Assembly (NCBI GenBank): GCA_965203215.1
Contig: CBDBBY010000001.1
Span: 2,728,001 to 2,792,000, forward strand
Reading direction: 5' to 3'
DNA length: 64,000 nt
DNA from: CBDBBY01 sp965203215
Lineage (GTDB): Bacteria > Pseudomonadota > Alphaproteobacteria > Rhodobacterales > Rhodobacteraceae
Each line of letters starts with the position of its first letter. Positions within the stretch are counted from its first letter, which is position 1. Below, in pieces: positions 1 through 9,356 of this stretch. The position numbers and the translations under genes are program-made. The notes beneath the pieces were generated by a model. It saw only the letters and a list, made by a program, of their open reading frames with translations, was not told where the DNA came from and made no database searches.

Positions 1-616
1 AAGCTGCCCGCATATCTCTTCAATACCAAAAATGTCAAAGAGCAAGAGAAGGAGCCACCCGCGCCCCGCACTCGCGGCGCACGACCCGCTCTGCCTCCGA
101 TTTGCCCAATGAAGCGTCGCCGCCTCGTCGGTGAGACTCCTTATATGGGATTCGGACATCGGATGGCAATAGGTTTTTCGCTCGCTCGAAAAATTTTTTC
201 GCAGTCGACGTTGCTGCGCAATTCCGTCCCGTCCGACCGCTCGCAGCCGAAGCCGCTTTTTCCGCCGCGACCGTCCGGCACCCCTACAAGATGCACGATC
301 TTGATCTTTCTGCCCTACAGCTTGCGATCAGGGGCCTCGGCTCCGATAGCCCCGCGAAATGCGCTGAATGCTCCTGCGCGGCCGGCGCCGGACGGAGGAC
401 CGTCGATTTTCGAAATCTTGGCTTTTTCCGCCGCCGCAGGATTCGATGAGATTTTGCGATTCGGGGCTGGACGATTCGGCGTCTGCGGTCCAATGCCGGA
501 ACGGGCGAATCCTTCACGAATCGCGATGTGCGAATCGCACGGCGCAGCATGATCTCGATCTCACGACGATCACCTTGCATCGGGACGGGGCAAAACGACT
601 GTCCGCGCCGCCGCCG
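1..616. other. No gene recognised; possible leftward promoter
   Basis: I see no convincing protein in this stretch: the open frames are Arg/Pro-rich and resemble no family I know. On the minus strand a TTGACA hexamer (complement of 33-38) sits 17 bases from ATATGC (complement of 10-15). That could be a promoter firing leftwards out of the window. The -10 is weak and the gene it would serve is not visible. Confidence 0.3.
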
Positions 617-1243
617 TCAGGCTTGCCGCTTCCGCTTCGCCGGCTTGTTCGCCGCCCACCAAGCCCGGATGCCGAGCAGGGCGGCGACTATGGAGGCATA
701 AACGATCGGTTCCGGCGGCCAGGCCTTCACCACGAGCAGATAATGCAAAGCGCCCAGCGCGGCCGCCAGATATGCAAGCTTGTGGATGCGAGTCCAAACG
801 GCGGCGCCAAGCCTTCGGACGGACAGATTGTTCGAAGTCACCGCAAGCGGAATCAACGTCAAAAAGCCGAGCATGCCAATCGTGATGAACGGCCGCTTCA
901 CAATCTCCGTGAAGATCGCGCCGATATCCAGTCTCAGGTCGATCAACGCCCATGAAAGCATATGCGCGAAGACATAGAAGAACGCCATCACGCCCAACGC
1001 CCTGCGGAACTTCAGCAGGCTGACCTTGGTCAATCTCCTCAACGGAGTGATGACCAAAGTCAAGATAATCAGCTGCAGGCCTGTCTCGCCCAGCTCCCGC
1101 TCCAACGTGATCAGAGGATCCGGGCCCAGCTGGTTCGTCAGAGCCAGATAGAACACCCAAATGCCGGGAATTGGCAGCAGGACATACAGCGGCCAAGCCG
1201 GAACTTTTCGAAGCCAGCCGTTAATTCGTTGCGAAATGGACAT
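617..1243 (-). CDS. msrQ: MsrQ, haem-binding membrane subunit of the MsrPQ methionine sulfoxide reductase
   Basis: A 208-residue polytopic inner-membrane protein that passes electrons from the quinone pool or a flavin to periplasmic MsrP. MsrP uses them to repair oxidised methionines. Several hydrophobic segments are visible: around residues 15-35 (WPLYVLLPIPGIWVFYLAL), 50-68, 85-105, 120-140 and 150-190. Histidines typical of the YedZ ferric-reductase-like fold occur, for example in FAHMLSW and GALHYL. It starts three bases after the msrP stop, so the pair is clearly one operon. Length and order match the family. An Arg/Lys-rich tail (KPAKRKRQA) should be cytoplasmic. Confidence 0.92.
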   Translation of the reverse strand: MSISQRINGWLRKVPAWPLYVLLPIPGIWVFYLALTNQLGPDPLITLERELGETGLQLIILTLVITPLRRLTKVSLLKFRRALGVMAFFYVFAHMLSWALIDLRLDIGAIFTEIVKRPFITIGMLGFLTLIPLAVTSNNLSVRRLGAAVWTRIHKLAYLAAALGALHYLLVVKAWPPEPIVYASIVAALLGIRAWWAANKPAKRKRQA

Positions 1244-1246
1244 GAT

Positions 1247-2185
1247 TCAGTAGTTCTTGGCGAGATCCATTCCGGCATAGAGGCTGGCGACTTCGTCTCC
1301 GTATCCGTTGAACATCATCGTGTCCACGCGCGGCGCAAACAAACCGCCTCCGATCCGCCGTTCGGTCGCCTGCGACCACCGCGGATGGTCCACATTCGGA
1401 TTCACATTGGAATAGAACCCGTACTCTCTCGGATTCTGCATGTTCCAAGTGGTCGGAGGCATGTCCGAAGTCAACGAAATCCTGACGATCGACTTGATCG
1501 ACTTGAACCCGTATTTCCACGGAACGACCAAGCGGACCGGCGCGCCATTCTGATTGGGCATATCCTCCCCGTAAAGACCTGTCGCCAATATGGTGAGCGG
1601 ATGCATGGCCTCGTCGATGCGCAGCCCCTCGCGGTACGGCCAATCCAGCAGCCGACGCCGCTGGCCGGACATCTCTTCCGGGCGCACGAGCGTCTCGAAC
1701 GCGACGAATTTCGCGCCGGAGCCCGGCTCGACCCGGTTCAGAAGATCGGAAAGCGGGAACCCAACCCAAGGAACCACCATGGACCAAGCTTCAACGCAAC
1801 GCAGGCGGTAAATCCGCTCCTCCATCGTCACGCCCTTGATCACGTCCTCGAAAGAGTAATCGCCCGGTTTCGCAACGTCCCCGTCTATCCGAACGGTCCA
1901 TGGCGAAGTCGTGAGATCCGAGGCGTTCTTCGCGGGATCGCCCTTCTGAGTGCCGAACTCATAGAAATTGTTGTAGGTCGTAATGTCTTCGAAACTGTTC
2001 GGCTCTTCGTCCGTCGAAAACCGACTCGGCTGCACGTCCGGGATCGGAGCGCCCGCCAACTTGCCGGCAAACGCTCCGGCGAACGCCGCGCCGCCGGCGC
2101 CGAAAACCAGATTGCGCCGGTTCAGCCAGACGGACTTGGGTGTCACATCCGAATATTTCAGATCGGATTTGAAATTATAGGTCAT
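1247..2185 (-). CDS. msrP: MsrP, periplasmic molybdopterin methionine sulfoxide reductase catalytic subunit
   Basis: A 312-residue Mo-molybdopterin enzyme (YedY family) that reduces protein-bound methionine sulfoxide in the periplasm. A twin-arginine signal is visible near residues 22-45 (NRRNLVFGAGGAAFAGAFAG), as expected for a cofactor-loaded Tat substrate. The cysteine in RLRCVEAWSMVVPW is the expected molybdenum ligand. The sulfite-oxidase-type core follows with WKYGFKSIKSIVRI near the C-terminus. The ATG is preceded by AGAGGAA at good spacing. The first gene of the msrPQ operon, reading leftwards. Confidence 0.94.
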   Translation of the reverse strand: MTYNFKSDLKYSDVTPKSVWLNRRNLVFGAGGAAFAGAFAGKLAGAPIPDVQPSRFSTDEEPNSFEDITTYNNFYEFGTQKGDPAKNASDLTTSPWTVRIDGDVAKPGDYSFEDVIKGVTMEERIYRLRCVEAWSMVVPWVGFPLSDLLNRVEPGSGAKFVAFETLVRPEEMSGQRRRLLDWPYREGLRIDEAMHPLTILATGLYGEDMPNQNGAPVRLVVPWKYGFKSIKSIVRISLTSDMPPTTWNMQNPREYGFYSNVNPNVDHPRWSQATERRIGGGLFAPRVDTMMFNGYGDEVASLYAGMDLAKNY

Positions 2186-2287
2186 CGCGTTCCTCTACCC
2201 GTTCGGTTTCCTGACCGATATTGGCACATTGAATTCCGAAAATGTCAACTAAGCCTCCGACGCGGCGGCGCTTCGGGGCAGAGGTCG

Positions 2288-2314
2288 GAGGGCGCGCCCG
2301 TTCGTCGCGCCCTC
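2288..2314 (-). terminator. GC hairpin just past clpB
   Basis: A perfect 9-bp stem (GAGGGCGCG paired with CGCGCCCTC) around a 9-base loop begins six bases beyond the clpB stop on the minus strand. No T-run follows, so it may act as a transcript-end stabiliser rather than a strong intrinsic terminator. Confidence 0.45.
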
Positions 2315-2319
2315 TCAGC

Positions 2320-4932
2320 TCAATGGAACGTCACTTCCTGCGGCGAGGGCGTTTGCGCGCCCATTCCGTTGATCAGCAATCCGTCGGAATCGGAAGACGT
2401 CACCCGGATCAATTCCCCGTCCTTGATTGAACCGGCGAGCAACGCCGTCGCGAGCGGGTTCTGGAGATGCGTCTGCAGCAGCCTCTTCAGCGGCCTTGCG
2501 CCGAAAATCGGATCGAAACCCTTGGCGGCAATCCAGCTTTTGGCTGCTTCGCCAACGGAAAGCGACAACTCTCTGTCCGCCAGCCGCCTCTCCAGCTGCT
2601 TGAGCTGAATGTCGACGATCCCGCCCATGTCTTCAGGCGTAAGCCTTTCAAACAGGAGGATCTCGTCCAAGCGGTTGAGGAATTCGGGACGAAAATTCGC
2701 GTTGACTTCATCCATCACCGCTTCCCGCGCGGTGCTCGCGGGTCGGTCCGGCGGCAATTCCGAAAGAAAGTGGGCGCCCAAATTTGAAGTCAGCACGATC
2801 AGCGTCTGCTTGAAGTCGGCAGTCCGTCCTTGGCCGTCTGTCAGAATCCCGTCGTCAAGCACCTGCAAAAGCACGTTGAAGACGGTCGGATGGGCCTTCT
2901 CGACCTCGTCGAAGAGCACGACCTGGTAGGGCCGTCTCCGGACCGCTTCCGTCAGCACGCCGCCTTCGTCGTAGCCGACGTATCCGGGAGGCGCGCCGAT
3001 CAGCCGAGCGACCGAGTGCCGTTCCATGAATTCCGACATGTCGAACCGCACCAAGGCGGCTTCATCGTCGAAAAGGAACTCGGCCAAGGCTTTCGTCAAC
3101 TCCGTCTTGCCGACCCCTGTCGGACCGAGAAACAGGAACGACCCAAGCGGGCGATCAGGATCATTCAAGCCCGCACGGGCCCTTCGGACCGCGTCGGCAA
3201 CGGCCCTCACCGCCGCGTCCTGCCCGACGACCCTTTCCTTGATCTTGTCCTCCATCTTGACCAGCCGCTCGCGCTCGCCTTCGAGCATTTTCGAAGTGGG
3301 CACGCCAGTCCATCTCTCAACCACGGCCGCAATCTGCTCAGCCGATACCGCCTCCTCAAGCGTGTTGGATTTCCGATGGGACTCGACTTCGGCGATGCGT
3401 TTTTCAAGAGACGGTATGATTCCGTAACTCAGCTCCCCGGCTCGCGCCAAATTGCCCTCGCGCTTCACCCTCTCGAGTTCAATCCTAGCCTCGTCCAGCT
3501 GCTGCTTGATATCTCTGGCTGCCGCAAGTTTCGCCCGCTCCGACTTCCAGATTTCGGTCAACTCCGACGACCTTGCAGTCATCTCCTCCAATTCCGTTTC
3601 CAGTTGACCGAGTCGGTCCTTGGACGCATCGTCGCCCTCTTTCTTCAAGGCTTCCGCTTCAATCTGCTTCTGCAGGATTTCCCTGTCCAAGGCATCAAGC
3701 TCTTCAGGTTTCGAATCCACGTTCATCTTCAGGCGGCTCGATGCCTCGTCGACCAAGTCGATAGCCTTGTCAGGAAGAAATCTGTCGGAAATGTATCGAT
3801 GCGAAAGCGTCGCCGCGGCGACCAGAGAAGAATCCGATATCCGCACGCCGTGGTGCAGTTCGTATTTCTCCTTGATCCCGCGCAGAATCGAAACCGTGTC
3901 TTCGACCGTGGGTTCGGTGATCAGCACCGGCTGAAACCGTCGAGCCAACGCAGCGTCCTTTTCGACATTCTTCCGGTATTCATCCAGCGTCGTCGCGCCG
4001 ATGCAATGCAGGTCTCCCCGCGCCAGCGCCGGCTTGAGCAGATTGGAGGCGTCCATCGCTCCGTCCGTCTTTCCCGCACCGACAAGCGTGTGCATCTCGT
4101 CGATGAACAACAAGACTTCGCCGGCCGCGTCGGTGACCTCCGCGAGCACGGCCTTCAGCCTTTCCTCGAACTCGCCGCGATACTTCGCGCCAGCAATCAA
4201 GGCGCCCATGTCCAGCGACATCAAGCGCTTGTTCCGAAGGCGCTCAGGGACGTCGCCCGCGACAATCCGAAGGGCCAACCCCTCGACGATGGCCGTCTTG
4301 CCTACGCCCGGCTCGCCAATGAGCACCGGATTGTTCTTGGTCCTGCGGCTCAGCACCTGCATCGTGCGCCGGATTTCCTCCTCCCGCCCGATGATCGGAT
4401 CGATTCTTCCGTCCTGCGCGTCCTGCGTAACGTCGCGCGAGTAACGTTTGAGTGCTTCATAGGTGTTTTCCGCGGATGCGCTGTTCGCATTCCTTCCGCG
4501 GCGCAATCTGCGTATTGCCGATGCCAGCGACTTCGGCGAAACTCCCGATTCCTTGAGAATTCCGGCCGCACCGGACTCTTCGGATGCAAGCGCCGCCAAT
4601 ATCCATTCCACGGCGACAAATGCATCTTTGGCTTCCTGCGCCAGCGCTTCCGCCCGCTGAAGCACTCGACCGGTGTGGGACGCCATGTAGATGTTCCCCT
4701 GCCCCCCGGAAACTCGCGGCAGCTTGTCCACCGCACTGTCAATCTTCCGTTTTGCGGTTTCCGCGTCGCCTCCGGCATCGGCAATCAAGCGGTCCCCGAA
4801 GCCTTCCGGCTCGTCAAGAATCGCCTTAAGCAAATGTTCGGGAAGCAATTGCTGATGGTTCTCTCCGACAGCTATGGCGTGCGCGGCGCTGACGATCTTC
4901 CTGGATTGGTCCGTAAATTTTTCTTCGTTCAT
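2320..4932 (-). CDS. clpB: ClpB disaggregase (Hsp100 AAA+ ATPase)
   Basis: An 870-residue hexameric disaggregase that, with DnaK/DnaJ/GrpE, pulls proteins out of aggregates in the cytoplasm. The order is an N-terminal Clp_N domain (residues 1-150), a first AAA+ module with Walker A GEPGVGKT near 205 and Walker B LLFIDEMH, a long coiled-coil middle domain (about 410-520, rich in EAL/KKE/LETELEEM), and a second AAA+ module with GPTGVGKT near 605 and VVLFDEVEKAH. A ClpB D2-small domain closes it. Length is normal. The start ATG overlaps the stop of a small upstream gene by four bases (ATGA), so translation is coupled. An AAGGAAAA Shine-Dalgarno lies inside that gene. Confidence 0.97.
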   Translation of the reverse strand: MNEEKFTDQSRKIVSAAHAIAVGENHQQLLPEHLLKAILDEPEGFGDRLIADAGGDAETAKRKIDSAVDKLPRVSGGQGNIYMASHTGRVLQRAEALAQEAKDAFVAVEWILAALASEESGAAGILKESGVSPKSLASAIRRLRRGRNANSASAENTYEALKRYSRDVTQDAQDGRIDPIIGREEEIRRTMQVLSRRTKNNPVLIGEPGVGKTAIVEGLALRIVAGDVPERLRNKRLMSLDMGALIAGAKYRGEFEERLKAVLAEVTDAAGEVLLFIDEMHTLVGAGKTDGAMDASNLLKPALARGDLHCIGATTLDEYRKNVEKDAALARRFQPVLITEPTVEDTVSILRGIKEKYELHHGVRISDSSLVAAATLSHRYISDRFLPDKAIDLVDEASSRLKMNVDSKPEELDALDREILQKQIEAEALKKEGDDASKDRLGQLETELEEMTARSSELTEIWKSERAKLAAARDIKQQLDEARIELERVKREGNLARAGELSYGIIPSLEKRIAEVESHRKSNTLEEAVSAEQIAAVVERWTGVPTSKMLEGERERLVKMEDKIKERVVGQDAAVRAVADAVRRARAGLNDPDRPLGSFLFLGPTGVGKTELTKALAEFLFDDEAALVRFDMSEFMERHSVARLIGAPPGYVGYDEGGVLTEAVRRRPYQVVLFDEVEKAHPTVFNVLLQVLDDGILTDGQGRTADFKQTLIVLTSNLGAHFLSELPPDRPASTAREAVMDEVNANFRPEFLNRLDEILLFERLTPEDMGGIVDIQLKQLERRLADRELSLSVGEAAKSWIAAKGFDPIFGARPLKRLLQTHLQNPLATALLAGSIKDGELIRVTSSDSDGLLINGMGAQTPSPQEVTFH

Positions 4933-5114
4933 TCCAATTTTCCTTCAAAGCCCTTGCGCAATTCGGCGTCCTGAAAGGCACGCTCCGAGCAAGTCTCGCA
5001 GTAGATTTGGTGTTGCGCGGGCAGCGCTGCAAGGTGCGAATGAACAAATTGTTCAGGTCGGCAATTCGAACCGATGTCCAACAGAAAACTGCCGGCGAAT
5101 TGAATTTCGATCAT
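4929..5114 (-). CDS. Small CxxC protein translationally coupled to clpB
   Basis: A 61-residue protein beginning MIEIQFAGSF and ending GFEGKLE. Its stop overlaps the clpB start by four bases. It contains a Cys-Arg-Pro motif (NCRPEQF) and a C-terminal CETCSE, so three cysteines could bind zinc or form disulfides. I do not recognise the family. The ATGA overlap and the ribosome-binding site for clpB inside its coding sequence argue that it is translated and not a shadow. A role linked to stress or proteostasis is inference from position only. Confidence 0.55.
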   Translation of the reverse strand: MIEIQFAGSFLLDIGSNCRPEQFVHSHLAALPAQHQIYCETCSERAFQDAELRKGFEGKLE

Positions 5115-5545
5115 TAAATTGCATTCTTGCTTGTGAAGATTTCCGGGATGCGGCGGGATCCCCGGACTTCGCCGCAGCTCCGGCGCTTTTTTGAGCGGAT
5201 GCGCGGCCGGCGAGCCAACCACCGCCCCGTCACCGGCCCTCGCGAAGGCCGGTGACGGGAACGCAATATCACAGTTGAGACACAGAAGGGTTTGGTGTTT
5301 CGTGGGGTGCAATGGTTGTCCGAGCAAGAATCATGAAACGCGCCCCAAGTCCCGAAAAACGCTTTACAGCAAAGCGAGAATCCTTTATGCGTTCCGCAAA
5401 TTGGAAGACGCTGTTCTCGAAATTTGCTGCGCCGCGGCGGGCAACTTTGCACAATGGGCTTTCCTCAAAGAGTCTGACTTTTGGCCGCGGCAAGCAGGAT
5501 GAAGTGCCGTAGTATCGTGTGCGCAAAAAATATCAAGGATTTCAA
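5115..5545. other. Upstream region of the clpB unit and the Fic gene
   Basis: No gene recognised. The stretch holds a strong GC hairpin (see the repeat at 5227-5259). It must also hold the divergent promoters for the clpB unit (leftward) and the Fic gene (rightward). I could not pick out a clear sigma-32 heat-shock promoter by eye. Confidence 0.4.
5227..5259. repeat. Hairpin of a dispersed repeat family (copy C)
   Basis: An almost perfect inverted repeat: CCCGTCACCGGCC, a GC-rich centre containing CGCGA, then GGCCGGTGACGGG. About 39 bases, read on the minus strand, are identical to the hairpin at 17553-17586 in the other orientation. It sits between clpB and the Fic gene. Confidence 0.75.
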
Positions 5546-6559
5546 ATGATTGACGAACCGCGCGGACCGAAGCCTGTGGGTGCCGTTTGGAGACCGTGCC
5601 GTGACCTTTCAGGTGACCAGTTTAATCTCAAACACGAACCGGCACGTTATGAAGCCCGGCAATGGAAGGAAGCGCGCGCCCGGCTGGAAGACCGCAAAAT
5701 AGGCCGAGAGGCGATGGACATCTGGCTGGCGGAGCAGAAGCGCAGTTTCGCAATTGAGACGGGCCAGATTGAGGGGCTTTACCACCTTCGCCGAGGGGTG
5801 ACCGAAACCTTGATCACCGAAGGATTTGAACGGGTGCGCGGCGCGCATTCCGCGACGGAAATCACGGATGAAACCCTCAAGGGCCTTCTGCAGGATCAGG
5901 AGGCAGCCTTGAAGATGCTTTTTGCGCACGTAAAGGACGAGAGGCCTCTGACTGCCGCCGCCATTCGTGAATGGCATCAGCTTTTGACTCGCCATCAGGA
6001 AACCGCGCCCGGCATCGACCTGAACGGACGGCGGGTCGAAATCCCGTTGCGGCGCGGCACTTGGAAGATAAGGCCGAACAATCCGCGACGCGATGACGGA
6101 TTCGTTCACGAGTACTGCCCGCCCGAGCAGGTCGAATCCGAAATCGATCGATTCCTCGAATTCCACCGCGGGCATGCGGAACTGGACTTGGCGCCGGAGT
6201 TGGAGGCGGCGTGGCTGCACCATGAATTCGTCCGGATCCATCCGTTCCAAGACGGAAACGGACGAGTGTCGCGATTGCTGATGGCTTTGCCCTTTGTCAA
6301 GGCTGGCGAATTCCCGCCGATCATTCATTTGGATGAAAGGATAATTTACTTTGCCGTGCTGGAAGAAGCCGACGGTGGGCGGATTGAAGCATTTGTGGCG
6401 TTTCTGGGTGCCGCCGCGGCATTGCGGTTGACCTTGGCGACGCTCACTGCGAAATTCGCCCTGCGCGGCAAGCGCTACCGACACGCCAACGGAGGAATTA
6501 CGCGCGACGGGGTCTATTATCCTCCGCAAGACGATGATTTGGATTTTTCGCCGTCCTGA
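5546..6559 (+). CDS. Fic-family protein with built-in inhibitory helix (class II)
   Basis: About 337 residues. Fic enzymes transfer AMP, or related groups, to hydroxyl side chains of target proteins. The catalytic motif HPFQDGNGR is complete near residue 232, with the catalytic His and the Mg/phosphate-binding Asp-Gly-Asn. An (S/T)xxxE(G/N) inhibitory motif, TGQIEG, lies near residue 72, so autoinhibition within one chain is expected. The ATG at 5546 is preferred over a GTG at 5519 because AAGGA lies six bases upstream of it. A winged-helix-like C-terminal segment (AALRLTLATLTAKFALRGKRYRHANGG) follows the Fic core. It stands alone, without an obvious antitoxin. The target is unknown. Confidence 0.88.
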   Translation: MIDEPRGPKPVGAVWRPCRDLSGDQFNLKHEPARYEARQWKEARARLEDRKIGREAMDIWLAEQKRSFAIETGQIEGLYHLRRGVTETLITEGFERVRGAHSATEITDETLKGLLQDQEAALKMLFAHVKDERPLTAAAIREWHQLLTRHQETAPGIDLNGRRVEIPLRRGTWKIRPNNPRRDDGFVHEYCPPEQVESEIDRFLEFHRGHAELDLAPELEAAWLHHEFVRIHPFQDGNGRVSRLLMALPFVKAGEFPPIIHLDERIIYFAVLEEADGGRIEAFVAFLGAAAALRLTLATLTAKFALRGKRYRHANGGITRDGVYYPPQDDDLDFSPS

Positions 6560-6617
6560 CGGGCAAAGGGAATAACTGAATCGCCCCGTGTTTTCCAGAG
6601 AGCGTTTTGTTCAACAC

Positions 6618-7190
6618 TTACGCTGCTTTTTCAAGCTCGTTGTTTTGCTGGCGGAACGCATTCTCCTTTTCGTTCGGGGTCTGGCAGCCGATTGCCCCGT
6701 GCAGCCGGTCCTTGTTGCATCAATGCACCCGTTTCATGGTCTCCCATTCGAGCCGGCCTTTGGTTTTCCGCGGGCCGAGATGCTCGACGACTTCCGTCTT
6801 GAACAATCCGATGACGGTTTCGGCCAATGCGTTGTCGCAGCTGTCCCCGACGCTTCCGACGGACATGTCGATTCCGGCTTCGGCGAGCCGATTGGCGTAT
6901 CGAATGGACACATATTGCATGCCGCGGTCCGAGTGGCGGGTCAAAGCGCCCAGCGCCGGCCGCCGTTGGCAAATGGCCTAGTCGAGGGCGTCGAGGACGA
7001 AGGCGGCGTAGGCCGTTCCCACTGCGGTCTGCACGTAGGTGAAGTCGGCGACCCGGAGCTGATCAGGGGCGGGCGGCGGCCTTGCGCTTGAATTCGCGTT
7101 TCGGCGCCGGATCGCAAGTGGATCCTTCGAAATCGCGCCGGAAGCCGGGCGGAACGGCCGGACCCCGATCATTTCGACCGAATTTTCGAG
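6618..7190 (-). pseudogene. IS3-family transposase OrfB, decayed
   Basis: Conserved pieces of the IS3 integrase core are readable in order on the minus strand: LRVADFTYV (about 7060), AFVLDAL, HSDRGMQYVS, SVGSVGDSCDNALAETV (about 6850) and a C-terminal CNKDRLHGAIG...TPNEKENAF (about 6680). Internal stops interrupt it: a TAG after VLDALD and a TGA where Trp is expected after MKRVH. About 20 residues are missing between FTYV and AFVLDAL. No intact inverted repeats were seen, so it should be immobile. Confidence 0.85.
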
Positions 7191-7372
7191 CCCGAAAGCC
7201 CGCTTTCGGCGAGAATCAACATGTTGCGGTTGCGGACTCAAAGCAATAAGCCATAGAACGCAAATTGACTATCCGACCTGATTGCCGACACCAATTCAGT
7301 CAACATGCGAGTTGAAAATTGCCCATTGTCTAGGTAGAATTATATATAATGACCTTTGGTATCATTGAATCC

Positions 7373-7543
7373 TTAAGAGATGTGCTTTTGAACAAAGACT
7401 GTTACTACAGCACCTAAACTTCCTGAAAAAATGACAGTCTGTATCTTTGAAAGTTGTTCAGGCGCAAGCCATCCATAGGGTGTCAGGAAGTGAACCAGCC
7501 ACACGCCCATACTTGCCACATACGCGCCTGCAAAGACCCACAT
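7373..7543 (-). CDS. Small membrane protein next to the Panacea antitoxin (possibly a broken longer gene)
   Basis: 56 residues from the ATG at 7543. There are two hydrophobic stretches: MWVFAGAYVASMGVWLVHFL and IFSGSLGAVVTVFV, ending in QKHIS. The same frame stays open upstream with a convincing protein-like sequence (DVNTLNLLRHSGRLAVAL) to an in-frame TAA at 7610-7612. Beyond that stop it continues to an ATG at 7645 (MRHPGGLTKPL). The gene may therefore originally have started at 7645, 62 bases after the Panacea gene on the same strand, and be interrupted by a nonsense codon. Panacea antitoxins are known to pair with diverse toxins, some of them small membrane proteins, so this is the natural candidate partner. 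That pairing is inference. Confidence 0.45.
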   Translation of the reverse strand: MWVFAGAYVASMGVWLVHFLTPYGWLAPEQLSKIQTVIFSGSLGAVVTVFVQKHIS

Positions 7544-7707
7544 CAGCGCGACTGCAAGCCGCCCAGAATGCCGAAGTAAGTTCAGGGTGTTTACGTCTTT
7601 AGGCGCCTTTTAGAGCGGCTTGGTCAGGCCACCTGGATGCCTCATTTCGGGCGGCAGAATCGGTTTTCCATTGCCCTGCAACCCAGTCAGGTGGCAGTGG
7701 CTCTCCC

Positions 7708-8154
7708 TTATTCCTCATTCAGAGCCTCCAGATAGTGTGCCTTGATTAAGTCGTCAGGAATTCCGATGCCAAGGGAATTGGGTTGATATACTTGCTGCCA
7801 AGGTGTTCCTTGACGGTGGGTAAGATTGGACAAAGCGATTCCTGGATAATGTCCATAAAGTTCTACAATTCTATCCAAGAATGTTTCGCTCTCAGGATTC
7901 GAGACAGGGCTATCTGCGATAAGGGATTGAGGTATAACGTTGCTCCCGAAATGCTTGGTGGCTTGGTATAAGTTTGGAATTATTGGTCCATACTTCCATG
8001 CTTCAATTCGGTCATCAAACAATCTTTTTTCATATATGGCTAAATACCATCCATACGCAATGTATGCAAGCTTCACTAACTGCATAGGCGTGAGTGTCAA
8101 ATCACGCCTCTTAGCGAGTTTCAAAATATCATCCGCTATTGTTTGAGCATCCAT
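7708..8154 (-). CDS. Panacea-domain (DUF4065, SocA-like) antitoxin
   Basis: 148 residues. The diagnostic block LTPMQLVKLAYIAYGWYLAIYEKRLFDDRIEAWKYGPIIPNLYQATKHFG (quoted here only to mark residues 20-69) carries the family signature: a K-L-x-Y-x-A-x-G-W-Y-L-A helix and the EAWKYGP turn. The domain neutralises many unrelated toxins and also occurs in the proteolytic adaptor SocA. The local sequence is more AT-rich than the flanking housekeeping genes, which fits an accessory module. The likely partner is the small membrane protein just downstream. Confidence 0.85.
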   Translation of the reverse strand: MDAQTIADDILKLAKRRDLTLTPMQLVKLAYIAYGWYLAIYEKRLFDDRIEAWKYGPIIPNLYQATKHFGSNVIPQSLIADSPVSNPESETFLDRIVELYGHYPGIALSNLTHRQGTPWQQVYQPNSLGIGIPDDLIKAHYLEALNEE

Positions 8155-9300
8155 AATAGTTCTCCCGTTTTCCCGCTAAAATTTATTGCAAACACGTACA
8201 GATAAATATATTTAATTTAGAAGATAAACTGCGTTTTTGAGATATTTTGCGCGCATTTTTATTTGAATCCTTTGAGGTTGGCAAAGATCTGGTTCATACG
8301 TTGATATGTCTTCGTCGCAAAACGGAATGGACAGCAAATGGGCCCGTCGTCTGCCGCGCTGCGCAACGCATCGCTTCTTTAGTAAACCAAAGTGAACACT
8401 GCGGAAAAATCTATTTCCGCGCTTGAGCATCCGACCCAGAATGTCTTTGACATGTGTCCGGAGCATCTGAAGTGCTTTGCCGTTGATCGTGACTTCGCCG
8501 CCTAGAAGGACGAGGCGCCTGTCTTTGAGCAAACCGCCACCCACAACTGGAGTCTGCCAATGCCCAAGGGGCTTCTTGGCCGATAGCCCCTTATTTCCCT
8601 TGCCTACCTGTAACCACACAGCCATCTTTCCCAGTGCTGCATTGCTTTATGGCAGTTGTGTTCCCTTGCAGCCAGCGTTCTCATCTTACAGGGTTCCTTA
8701 AGCGAACTCTCGAACCGCCTGAACGAGCTCCTCGCATACGCCGACACCGCACTCGGCGAGCGAATCCTGCAATTTCATCAAAGTTATCGATTAACTGCAC
8801 CTGAATCCAGCCCTGGTATAGGTTCAGCATTCATGCGACGGTTCGTGGTCCGATTCGTCTGCGTCCTGGGACGGCTTATAGGATTGGGGCGGACTGTTTT
8901 CCAGCATTCCGTTTTTTCGGTCTTCCGGGGCGTTCGTCTGCTTGGCGTTCGCAGCGGCGCGGAGAGCGTGGAAGGCCTGTGGACAATCGCTATCGGCGCT
9001 GTTTGCGGTTTGGGGTCAGAACCTGGATTGCCCACGTTCCCACAGCCCCATCCGGACGCGGCGAATGTCGCCGTCTCTTTCGGAGTGCGGTACAGAACAG
9101 GAAAATCTCAAATGCAATGGCATGTACAGGCTCAGCATCTACACTCGGTTCGACAAGCTTGAGGCGATGTTTCTGGGCTTCCTGTACTTTGCTCTCATCG
9201 TCGAAAATGACATAAAATTAGCATGGACAGGCTCTTGCAACCCTCGGAACAACGAACCAAGCAGACGAGCGAGAGCGCAAAGCCGCGCCAACCAAAAAAC
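8155..9300. other. 1.1-kb stretch without a convincing gene
   Basis: Several open frames occur but none resembles a known family. The best is on the minus strand at 8212-8625 (137 residues, with a segment around GGEVTINGKALQMLRTHVKDI), whose composition is not obviously protein-like throughout. A plus-strand frame contains LNELLAYADTALGERILQF near 8710-8770, possibly a gene fragment. I regard the stretch as degraded accessory DNA. Confidence 0.35.
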
Positions 9301-9356
9301 ATGAAATGCACACATTGCGCGGAGGCGAACGGATTAGAAATGCCCGGGGCTTTGTT

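Noticed and set aside
2830..4974. A 714-codon plus-strand frame opposite clpB
   Set aside because: It has the Arg/His/Gln-rich composition of an antisense shadow, resembles no family, and clpB on the other strand is complete.
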